Source: an uncultured Prosthecobacter sp. (GTDB lineage: Bacteria > Verrucomicrobiota > Verrucomicrobiia > Verrucomicrobiales > Verrucomicrobiaceae). Taken from it: a DNA stretch of 16,730 nucleotides. Made by a program: the position numbers and the translations under genes. Shown piece by piece: positions 1 through 6,875 of this stretch (position 1 is its first letter; each line of letters starts with the position of its first letter). The stretch spans positions 1 through 16,730 of the forward strand of contig CANNUR010000041.1 of assembly GCA_947523045.1 (NCBI GenBank), read 5' to 3'. The notes beneath the pieces are model-generated. The model did not search any database and had not been told where the DNA came from. It worked only from the letters and a program-made list of their open reading frames with translations.

Positions 1-2
1 GC

Positions 3-1841
3 ATTGAAACCGCGCTTGAACTGCCAATTGGCTCGGTCTGCAACGCGACGATGACTCGCCGCGCGGTCGATTTCTACCGCTTCCAGGCCGTCAAGGACCA
101 CCGGGTCATCATCGACTGCGCCGCGGTGGGTCTCGACTCCCGTCTCACCCCCGTGCTGGCCCTGGCCGATGCCGAGGGCCGCGACCTCAAGGTCAACCGC
201 ACCGGCGGCCCGCTCGATTTCACGCCGCCGGCCGACGGCAGTTATGTCATCAAGGTCCACGACCTCACCTACCAAGGCGGCGAACGCCACTTCTACCGGC
301 TCGCCCTGCAGGAGGCCGCCGCTGAGGGACCGCCGCCGGTGCAGGCGCGCACGCAGACCGTCAGCGCCATGTCCTGGCCGCCCGCCGGCCTGTCGGCCAC
401 CGCCGCGCTGAGCGAGACCGAACCCAACAACCAAGCCAGCGAAGCCCAGAAAATCACCCTGCCCTGCGACCTCTCCGGCCGCTTCTTCCCGGCCGCCGAT
501 GTCGACACCTACGAGTTCACTGCCAAGAAGGGCGAGGTCTGGTGGGTCGAGGTCGCCTCCGAACGCCTCGGCCTCAACACCGACCCCTTCGTGCTTGTAC
601 AGCGCGTCGAAAAAACCGCCGACGGCGAAAAGCTGACCGACATCGCCGAGCTGTATGACATCGCCCCGCCGATGAAGGTGTCGAGCAACGGCTACTCCTA
701 CGACGGCCCGCCCTACAACGCCGGCTCACCGGATGTGAATGGCCCGTTTGAGGTCAAGGAGGACGGCACCTACCGCCTGCAGGTGCGTGATCTCTTCGGC
801 GGCACGCGCAACGAGCCCGGCAACGTCTATCGCCTCATCGTCCGGCGCGCCGCGCCCGACTTCTCGCTCGCCGCCTGGGCCGTGCACATGACCCTGCGCA
901 ACGGCGACCGCGCCGCGCTGTCCAAACCGGCCGCCCTGCGCCGCGGCGACGCCCGCCTGTTTGAGGTCGTGGTGCAGCGCCGCGACGGCTTTGACGGCCC
1001 GATTGAGATCGAGGCGGAAAACCTGCCGACCGGCGTGCAGGCCACCGGCCTGCGCATCGCCAAGGGCAAGTCGGTCGGCCATGTCGTGCTCACCGCCAGC
1101 GCCGACGCCCCGCGCGGCTTCTCGGTCGCCCAGCTGCGCGGCCGCACGCGGATCGACGGCACCGAAGTTGTCCGGCCCTGCCGCGTCGCCAGCATGGAAT
1201 GGCCGGTCAAGGATGCCAAGCAGGAGATCCCCGCGCCGCGACTGCTCGCCGACTTCCCGGTCTCGGTCACCGATTCCGAAGAGGCCCCGCTGTCGGTGAC
1301 GCTGGCGGAGGACAAGGTCCATGAGGCCGAGGCCGGAGCGACCCTGAAAATCCCGCTGCGCCTCACCTGGCGCAACGAGTTCACCGGCGCGACGATCAAA
1401 CTCAAGGCCCAGGGCGATGGCTTCACGACGCTCAAGGAACTCGAGATCCCGATCCAGGCGAAAAGCGCCGAGTTGGTGCTCGATCTCGCCGCCTTGAAAA
1501 CCCCGCCGGGCGAACACACGCTGGCCCTCTACGGCAGCGCCGTCAGCAAGTACCGCTACAACCCCGCCGCCCTGCCGCTGGCCGAGGCCGAGCAGAAAAA
1601 GGCCGAGGAACGTCTCGCCGCCGCCGCCGCCGCGGCTCAGCAACTCGCCGCCACCGATGCCGCCGCCGCCAAGACCGCGGCGGAAAAGCAGAAGCAGGCC
1701 GAGGCCGCCATGGCCGCCGCCACCAGCCGCATGAAGGCCTTGTCCAGCGCCGCCGAACCCAAGGACACGGTCGACATCCTCGTCTCCCAGCCGATCCGTC
1801 TGCGCGTCCGCGCCGCCACGCCGGCGACTGCGGCGAAGTGA
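3..1841 (+). CDS. PPC-domain secreted protein, 5' end missing
   Basis: The reading frame is open from the first bases of the window, so the gene begins upstream. The ATG at 51 is internal, because the PPC-like fold already runs through it. Two pre-peptidase C-terminal (PPC) type beta domains are visible: one at about nt 45-315 and a second beginning with the hallmark ETEPNN at about nt 412-432 and ending near nt 850. More beta-rich, Ig-like sequence follows to about nt 1560. The C-terminal part (nt 1575-1740) is an Ala/Glu/Lys/Gln-rich helical stretch, probably coiled coil, including seven consecutive alanines encoded by a GCC run at 1617-1637. PPC domains are usually found on exported proteins. 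The signal peptide would lie outside the window. It sits upstream of a cytochrome/WD40 gene and a DUF1501 gene, a grouping known from planctomycetes and Verrucomicrobia. No catalytic domain is visible, so its role is probably binding or structural (inference). Confidence 0.8.
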   Translation: METALELPIGSVCNATMTRRAVDFYRFQAVKDHRVIIDCAAVGLDSRLTPVLALADAEGRDLKVNRTGGPLDFTPPADGSYVIKVHDLTYQGGERHFYRLALQEAAAEGPPPVQARTQTVSAMSWPPAGLSATAALSETEPNNQASEAQKITLPCDLSGRFFPAADVDTYEFTAKKGEVWWVEVASERLGLNTDPFVLVQRVEKTADGEKLTDIAELYDIAPPMKVSSNGYSYDGPPYNAGSPDVNGPFEVKEDGTYRLQVRDLFGGTRNEPGNVYRLIVRRAAPDFSLAAWAVHMTLRNGDRAALSKPAALRRGDARLFEVVVQRRDGFDGPIEIEAENLPTGVQATGLRIAKGKSVGHVVLTASADAPRGFSVAQLRGRTRIDGTEVVRPCRVASMEWPVKDAKQEIPAPRLLADFPVSVTDSEEAPLSVTLAEDKVHEAEAGATLKIPLRLTWRNEFTGATIKLKAQGDGFTTLKELEIPIQAKSAELVLDLAALKTPPGEHTLALYGSAVSKYRYNPAALPLAEAEQKKAEERLAAAAAAAQQLAATDAAAAKTAAEKQKQAEAAMAAATSRMKALSSAAEPKDTVDILVSQPIRLRVRAATPATAAK

Positions 1842-1884
1842 GGCATTTTCCGGCTTGCGCAGGCCGGCAAAGACGCCCATGACC

Positions 1885-1913
1885 TTGGCCCGCGCCGGCG
1901 CCGGCGCGGCCAA
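1885..1913. repeat. Near-perfect GC palindrome before HPP gene
   Basis: TTGGCC (1885-1890) pairs with GGCCAA (1908-1913), and the 16-base core GCGCCGGCGCCGGCGC (1892-1907) is a perfect palindrome. Only C1891 is unpaired. The right edge is five bases from the HPP start codon at 1919. As RNA it would form a very stable hairpin over the ribosome entry region. As DNA it has dyad symmetry like an operator. There is no T tract after it, so it is not a standard intrinsic terminator. Its function is unknown. Confidence 0.6.
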
Positions 1914-1918
1914 CCGCC

Positions 1919-2599
1919 ATGTCCCGCCCCAGCCTGCGCCAGTGGCTCGGCTTCGAACTCATCGAAGTCAGCCTCAAGGAACGCCTCGTCGCCGCCCTCG
2001 GCGGCGGCCTCGCCCTTTACCTGCTCTTCCAGATCTCTTCCTGCTGCCTGCCCGGCCCGCAGGCAGCGGCCTTGGTCGCCTCCATGGGAGCCAGCGCCGT
2101 GCTGCTCTTCGCCGTGCCGCACGGCCCGCTCTCGCAGCCCTGGCCGGTGCTCGCCGGCCACGTGCTGCCCGCCCTGATCGGCGTCGCCTGCGCCCGCCAC
2201 CTCGCCGAACCGGCCCTCGCCGCCGCGGCCGCGGTCGGTCTCGCCATCCTGGTCATGGAACTGTTGAAGTGCATCCATCCGCCCGGCGGCGCCACCGCCC
2301 TCACCGCCGTACTCGGCGGCGATGCCGTGCACGAACTCGGCTACCGCTTCGCCTTCGCCCCCGTGCTCGCCAACGCCGCCGTGATGGTGGCGCTCGCCGT
2401 GGCGATCAACTTCGCCTTCCCCTGGCGGCGCTACCCGGCCATCCTCAGCCGCCCAGCCGTGCGCTCCGCCCCGCGCGCCTTCGATCCGCCCAGCCATGAA
2501 GAGGTTCTGGCCGCCGTGCGCGACCTCGATTCCTTCGTCGACATCAGCGAGGAGGACCTGATCCGCCTCGCCAAGCGCCTGGCACCGCCGAAACCCTGA
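1919..2599 (+). CDS. HPP-family integral membrane protein
   Basis: A 226-residue protein with the family signature HPPGGATAL at residues 120-128. It has about five hydrophobic segments (roughly residues 23-43, 48-67, 76-92, 97-117 and 148-168), which places it in the cytoplasmic membrane. A soluble tail (residues 190-226, with a DSFVDISEEDL stretch) fits the C-terminus of many HPP proteins. Some cyanobacterial and plastid HPP members transport nitrite. Nothing here shows that substrate for this protein, and no nitrate or nitrite gene is adjacent. The start at 1919 is firm: an in-frame stop lies at 1880-1882 with no start codon between. There is no Shine-Dalgarno motif, and a strong palindrome ends five bases upstream. 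It is 77 bases after the PPC gene and 38 bases before the cytochrome/WD40 gene, so it probably shares their transcript. Confidence 0.85.
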   Translation: MSRPSLRQWLGFELIEVSLKERLVAALGGGLALYLLFQISSCCLPGPQAAALVASMGASAVLLFAVPHGPLSQPWPVLAGHVLPALIGVACARHLAEPALAAAAAVGLAILVMELLKCIHPPGGATALTAVLGGDAVHELGYRFAFAPVLANAAVMVALAVAINFAFPWRRYPAILSRPAVRSAPRAFDPPSHEEVLAAVRDLDSFVDISEEDLIRLAKRLAPPKP

Positions 2600-2637
2600 A
2601 CAGCAGGGCCGCGACGGCGCGTAGTTGTCGCCTGCCC

Positions 2638-4935
2638 ATGTTCCGACACGCGTTCCTCGCCCTCTCGCTCGCCGCGCCCGCCGCCGCGGCCGAACTCGAA
2701 TTCTACCGCGACGTCTTCCCCTTCCTGAAGGCGAACTGCATCGTCTGTCACAACAAGACGACGACCAAGGCCGACCTGAACATGGAGACGCCGGAGTTGA
2801 TGCGCCAGGGCGGCGAATCCGGCACGGCGCTGATCCCCGGCAAGGGCGCCGACAGCCTGGTCGTCATCGCCTCCCGCCACGAGCAGGACTACGAGATGCC
2901 ACCGGTCAACAACAAGTCCGGCGCGGTGAAGCTGAGCGATGAGGAAATCGCCCTGCTGACGCGCTGGATCGACCAGGGCGCCAAGGCCACCAAGCGCGAG
3001 GAACGCCAGGTTGCCTGGCAGGCGCCGGCCGCCGGCGTGCAGCCGATCTATGCGGTCGCCCTCACCCGCGATGGCCGCTTCGCCGCCTGCGGCCGCGGCA
3101 ACCGCCTGTTCGTTTACGACCTCGCCACCCGCGAGCTGGCCGCCGAACTCACCGATCCCGCCCTCGCCGGTGCCGGCGCCCATCGCGCGCTGGTACAATC
3201 GCTTGCCTTCAGCCCCGACGGCACCCGCCTGGCCAGTGGCAGCTTCCGCGAGGTGAAAGTCTGGCGCCTCGACCGCGCCGCCCCGGCCGCCGCCAAGGCC
3301 GTTGCTCCGGCGGATCCGAAACTTGTGCAGCCGCTCGCCGCCGCCGCCAAGGTCACACCCGCCGGCCATGCGGCGCTGTCGCCCGACGGCAAGCAGCTCG
3401 CCAGCGGCTGCAGCGACGGCGTCGTGCGCATCTGGGACCGCGCCACGGGCAAGGTCGTGCTGGAACTGCGCGGCAGTCTGGAAGCGCAGCAACGCGCCGC
3501 CGAGCTGGACTGGACCGCAGGCCGGCAGGGCCTGGAGGAAGCCTTTCAGAAAGCCGAGATCACCCGCATCGAGGCCCAGGACAAGGCGCTGGCCGAACTG
3601 CTCAAGAAGGCGAAGGAAGCCATCACTGCCATGACCCGCGCGGTGCCGGAAAAGCAGAAAGCCGTGCCGCCCGCCGTGGCTGCGCTGGAAGCCGCGACGA
3701 AAGCGCTGACCGAAGCCGAAGCCAAGCTCGCCGCCGAGCCCCCCGCAGCACGCGCCGATCCGGCGCGACTGAAGGCGCTCAAGGACCTGGAGGACAAGCG
3801 CCTCACCGCCGAGACCCAGGCCAACTCCGCCCGCGCCGCGGTCGCCGCCGCCGAAAGCAACAAGCGCGACGCCGAGGAGGAGGTGCAACGCATCACCGCA
3901 ACCCAGGCCGACAACGCCAAGCGCCTCACCGCCGCGCGCGCCGCCGCCGAGGCTGCGAAAAAGGCGCAGACCGACGCCACCACCGCGCTCGCCGCCCTCG
4001 CCAAGGCGCCGGCCGGTGCCGCGCCCGCGGTGGTCGCCTTCTCGCCCGATGGCCGGCGCCTCGCCGCGCTGATGGCCGACGGCCGTCTGCGCGTCTGGGC
4101 CGCGGCCAGTGGGCGCCTGCTCGAGGAAGCCGGCGCCAGCGGCGGCCTCGAATTGCAGGCGGGCGCCGACGGCTCCTTTCAGGCGGTACGCCGGTTGCAC
4201 ACCGGCGGCACACCGCGCGCGATCCTGGAACGCACGCTTGGCGGCGCGGCGGCACCGGATCTCTTCGTCGACCGCGTCAACGCCCTCGCCTTCAGTCCCG
4301 ACGGCAAGCAGCTTGCCACCGGCGGCGGCGAACTCTCGCGCGGCGGCGACGTTCACCTGTTCGAAGCCGCCACCGGCAAGCTGCAGAAGACCTGGAAGGA
4401 CCACCATGACGACGCCGTGCTCAGCCTCGCGTTTTCGCCCGATGGCAGGCAGCTTGCCACCGGTGCGGCCGACAAGATCGCCAAGGTCAGCCAGCTCGCG
4501 GACGGCAAGATCCTGCGCGTTTTTGAAGGCCACACCCATTACGTCGCCGGTCTCGGCTTCCGCGCCGACGGCCGGGTGCTCGCCAGCGCCGGGGCCGACG
4601 GCGTGGTGCTGGTCTGGGACCTGCTCGCCGGCGAGCGCAAAAAAAAGATCGAAGGGTGGACCAAGGAACTGACTTCGCTGCAGTTCCTCGGCGCCGGCAA
4701 CCGCATCCTCACCTCGGCGGGCGACAACCGCGTGCGCATCGTCACCGATGAAGGCGCGGAAGTGCGTGCCCTGGCCGGCCTGCCTGACTTCCAGCAGGCC
4801 GCCGCCGGCAGCGCCGATGCTGCCGTGCTGGTGGCCGGCGGCGAGGACAGCCGCCTGCGCGTCTGGGACGGCCGCGACGGCAAGGAACTCGCGGTCTTTG
4901 CGCCCGCCGATAAAGCCGCCCCTGCACGACCGTAG
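2638..4935 (+). CDS. Planctomycete-type cytochrome c / WD40 protein
   Basis: A 765-residue exported protein. Residues 1-18 look like a signal peptide ending in an Ala run. A class I cytochrome c-like domain follows: haem motif CIVCH at 34-38 and a likely distal Met ligand in EMPPV at 86-90. WD40 repeats occupy about 135-278, several with the FSPDG...LASG pattern. A long Ala/Lys/Glu-rich coiled coil spans about 280-455. WD40 repeats resume at about 462-755 (for example VAFSPDGRRLA, LAFSPDGKQLA, LAFSPDGRQLA). The coiled coil therefore interrupts the propeller region. One c-type haem suggests electron transfer or redox sensing outside the cytoplasm, and the propeller probably binds a partner; both are inference. 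The stop is nine bases before the DUF1501 gene. There is no clear ribosome binding site. The predicted product is long but intact, with no sign of frameshift. Confidence 0.88.
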   Translation: MFRHAFLALSLAAPAAAAELEFYRDVFPFLKANCIVCHNKTTTKADLNMETPELMRQGGESGTALIPGKGADSLVVIASRHEQDYEMPPVNNKSGAVKLSDEEIALLTRWIDQGAKATKREERQVAWQAPAAGVQPIYAVALTRDGRFAACGRGNRLFVYDLATRELAAELTDPALAGAGAHRALVQSLAFSPDGTRLASGSFREVKVWRLDRAAPAAAKAVAPADPKLVQPLAAAAKVTPAGHAALSPDGKQLASGCSDGVVRIWDRATGKVVLELRGSLEAQQRAAELDWTAGRQGLEEAFQKAEITRIEAQDKALAELLKKAKEAITAMTRAVPEKQKAVPPAVAALEAATKALTEAEAKLAAEPPAARADPARLKALKDLEDKRLTAETQANSARAAVAAAESNKRDAEEEVQRITATQADNAKRLTAARAAAEAAKKAQTDATTALAALAKAPAGAAPAVVAFSPDGRRLAALMADGRLRVWAAASGRLLEEAGASGGLELQAGADGSFQAVRRLHTGGTPRAILERTLGGAAAPDLFVDRVNALAFSPDGKQLATGGGELSRGGDVHLFEAATGKLQKTWKDHHDDAVLSLAFSPDGRQLATGAADKIAKVSQLADGKILRVFEGHTHYVAGLGFRADGRVLASAGADGVVLVWDLLAGERKKKIEGWTKELTSLQFLGAGNRILTSAGDNRVRIVTDEGAEVRALAGLPDFQQAAAGSADAAVLVAGGEDSRLRVWDGRDGKELAVFAPADKAAPARP

Positions 4936-4944
4936 GTTTGCCGC

Positions 4945-6369
4945 ATGTCCAAGCCCTCTGCCTCCCCGCTCGTCCGCTGCGCCGGCCCGCTCGCCTCGCG
5001 CCGCGCCTTCATGAAGATCGGGCTCACCGGCTTCGCCTCGCTCGGCCTGCCCGGCCTCATGCGCCTGCGCGCGGAAAACGCCCTGAAGCCGGCCAGCGAA
5101 CGCACCGCGATCATCATGGTCTGGCTGCCCGGCGGCCTCTCCCACATCGATTCCTACGATCCCAAGCCCGACATCGGCAGCGAGTACCGCGGCCCGTTCA
5201 AGACCATCCCCACCAAGGTGCCGGGGCTGCACTTCACCGAGCTCATGCCGCTGCAGGCGCGCATCGCCGACAAGTTCACCGTCCTGCGCTCGATGCATCA
5301 GACCGCCGGCGGCCATCCGGCCGGCACCATGCAGATGTTCTCCGGCGACCCCGACACGCGCGACAAGCCAAAGCCGCGCCTGCCCGACTGGATGTCGGTG
5401 GCGCACTACCTGCGCGAACGCGCCGGTGGCCGCGCCAATCCGCTGCCGAACTACATCGGCGTGCCGCCCGCCTCGCCGGAGTATTCCAGCCCGGCCTACC
5501 TCGGCGATGCCTACGCGCCCTTCGCCGTCAGCGATGACCCGAGCCGGCCGAACTTCCAGGTGCCCAACATCGGCCTCGCCGATGAGGCCGAGACACGCCG
5601 CCTGAGCGAGCGCCTGGCGCTGCGCAAGAGCCTCGACCGCATGGAGCGCGCCTTTGACCGCGAGGGCGAGCTGGGCGCCCTCGACAGCTTTGAGGCGCAG
5701 GCCGCCACCCTGCTGACGAATCCTCGCACCCGCGACGCCTTCGACCTCGGCAAGGAGGACGCCGCCACCCGCGACCGCTACGGCCGCAACCGCTGGGGCC
5801 AGCAGTTGCTGCTCGCCCGCCGCCTCGTCGAGGCCGGCGTCGAAATCGTCACCAGCAGCCTCAACGGTCCGCTCTGCGGCCGCGTCAACAACTGGGACGA
5901 TCACGCGGTCAACCATCACCAGTTCGAAGCCCTGCGCTTCCGCATGCCGAACTATGACCGCGCCGTCGCCGCCCTCATCGAGGACATTTACGCGCGCGGT
6001 CTCTCCAAGCGCGTGCTCGTCGTCGTCACCGGCGAGTTCGGTCGCACGCCGAAGATCAGTTTCGATCGCAGCACCGGCGCCGGCAACGCCAGCGCGGCCG
6101 CCGGCACCCTGCAGCCGGGCCGCGACCACTGGCCGCGCGCCTTCTCCAACATTTGGGCCGGCGGCGGCATCCAGACCGGTCGCGTCATCGGCGCCACCGA
6201 CAAGCGCGGCGAGGACGTCACCGAACGCCCCTGCGGCCCCGGCGATTTCCTGTCGACGATCTACCACCACCTCGGCATCGACGCGGCGAAGATCACCATC
6301 AAGGACTTCAATGGCCGACCGACACCGATTGTCGATCACGGCCGCCCCATCCCCGAACTGATCGCCTGA
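4945..6369 (+). CDS. DUF1501 family protein, Tat-exported
   Basis: A 474-residue protein. The N-terminus carries a twin-arginine signal, SRRAFMK at residues 18-24, followed by a hydrophobic stretch to about residue 40, so export of a folded protein by Tat is expected. The body matches DUF1501, a family distantly related to the alkaline phosphatase/sulfatase fold: LPGGLSHIDSYDPKP near residues 61-75, GGHPAGTMQMFSG at 122-134, then VVTGEFGRTPKI and the GRDHWP...GG region, and a C-terminal GDFLSTIYHHLGI. The biochemical reaction of the family is not established. DUF1501 genes are typically next to planctomycete cytochrome genes, as here, where it starts nine bases after the cytochrome/WD40 stop. 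A conserved His/Asp-rich core suggests metal binding, but no activity can be assigned. Confidence 0.9.
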   Translation: MSKPSASPLVRCAGPLASRRAFMKIGLTGFASLGLPGLMRLRAENALKPASERTAIIMVWLPGGLSHIDSYDPKPDIGSEYRGPFKTIPTKVPGLHFTELMPLQARIADKFTVLRSMHQTAGGHPAGTMQMFSGDPDTRDKPKPRLPDWMSVAHYLRERAGGRANPLPNYIGVPPASPEYSSPAYLGDAYAPFAVSDDPSRPNFQVPNIGLADEAETRRLSERLALRKSLDRMERAFDREGELGALDSFEAQAATLLTNPRTRDAFDLGKEDAATRDRYGRNRWGQQLLLARRLVEAGVEIVTSSLNGPLCGRVNNWDDHAVNHHQFEALRFRMPNYDRAVAALIEDIYARGLSKRVLVVVTGEFGRTPKISFDRSTGAGNASAAAGTLQPGRDHWPRAFSNIWAGGGIQTGRVIGATDKRGEDVTERPCGPGDFLSTIYHHLGIDAAKITIKDFNGRPTPIVDHGRPIPELIA

Positions 6370-6415
6370 GACCGTGCGGCTTGACCCCGCGGCCGCGCGG
6401 GCCAAGGTCGTCGCC

Positions 6416-6802
6416 ATGCCCCGCGTCTCCCACCCCCAGCTGCCCGACACGCCGACCTCGCACCTGCCGTTCAGCCCCTGCGTGGTGGTCGGCGACCTCG
6501 TCTTCGTCTCCGGCCAGGCCTCGGTGGATGCCCAGGGACAGATCGTTCAGGACAGCTTCGAGGGCGAATTCCGGCGCAGCCTCGACAACATCCGCAAGGT
6601 CCTGGCCGCCGCCGGCTGCGGCCTGGAGCACGTCGTGCAGACGCGCAACTACGTGCGCGACGCCGCTGACCTGGCGGAATTCAACCGCCTCTACCGCGAA
6701 ACCTTCGCGGCCCCCTATCCGGCGCGCACGACGATCACCAACTGCCTGCCGCCGACCTTGAAGTACGAAATTGAGGTCGTGGCCGTGCGGCCCACGGCCT
6801 GA
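6416..6802 (+). CDS. RidA/YjgF/YER057c/UK114 family protein
   Basis: A 128-residue protein, the usual length for RidA-like proteins. It shows the family core GDLVFVSGQ at 26-34, the helix EFRRSLDNIRKVLAAAGCGLEHV, and the C-terminal YPARTTITNCLPP...YEIEVVAVR. Arg104 in PAR matches the Arg that binds the carboxylate of the imine or enamine substrate in RidA, and the Glu in EIE near 118-120 is also kept, so imine/enamine deaminase activity is plausible. The protein is probably cytoplasmic. A GTG at 6374 would add 14 residues that do not resemble the family. The ATG at 6416 gives a family-like N-terminus and is preferred, with a weak AAGG about ten bases upstream. It lies 46 bases after the DUF1501 gene and may be co-transcribed. 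Many subfamilies exist and the exact substrate is unknown. Confidence 0.88.
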   Translation: MPRVSHPQLPDTPTSHLPFSPCVVVGDLVFVSGQASVDAQGQIVQDSFEGEFRRSLDNIRKVLAAAGCGLEHVVQTRNYVRDAADLAEFNRLYRETFAAPYPARTTITNCLPPTLKYEIEVVAVRPTA

Positions 6803-6815
6803 GGTCGCTCGGGGG

Positions 6816-6854
6816 GGGCGTGGACGCGCGCCTGCCCGGCAGGGCCTGGCGCCC
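6816..6854. terminator. GC hairpin between convergent genes (candidate)
   Basis: Between the converging stops of the RidA-like and NagB-like genes there is a nested inverted repeat: outer arms GGGCG (6816-6820) and CGCCC (6850-6854), and an inner stem CCTGC/GCAGG (6831-6835/6839-6843) with a three-base loop. No T tract follows on either strand, so it is at best a weak or factor-assisted terminator. In such GC-rich DNA it could also be chance. Confidence 0.25.
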
Positions 6855-6875
6855 AAGCCGGACAGGGAGGTCACC

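Noticed and set aside
1919..2599. HPP protein as a nitrite transporter working with the reductase at 14980-16730
   Set aside because: The reductase looks like a sulfite reductase and is over 12 kb away; no nitrate or nitrite genes are present.
2431..6450. A 1339-codon open frame on the minus strand
   Set aside because: It lies antisense to the HPP, cytochrome/WD40 and DUF1501 genes, which have clear motifs. Its translation is low-complexity Gly/Ala/Arg without a recognisable domain, as expected from GC-rich third positions.
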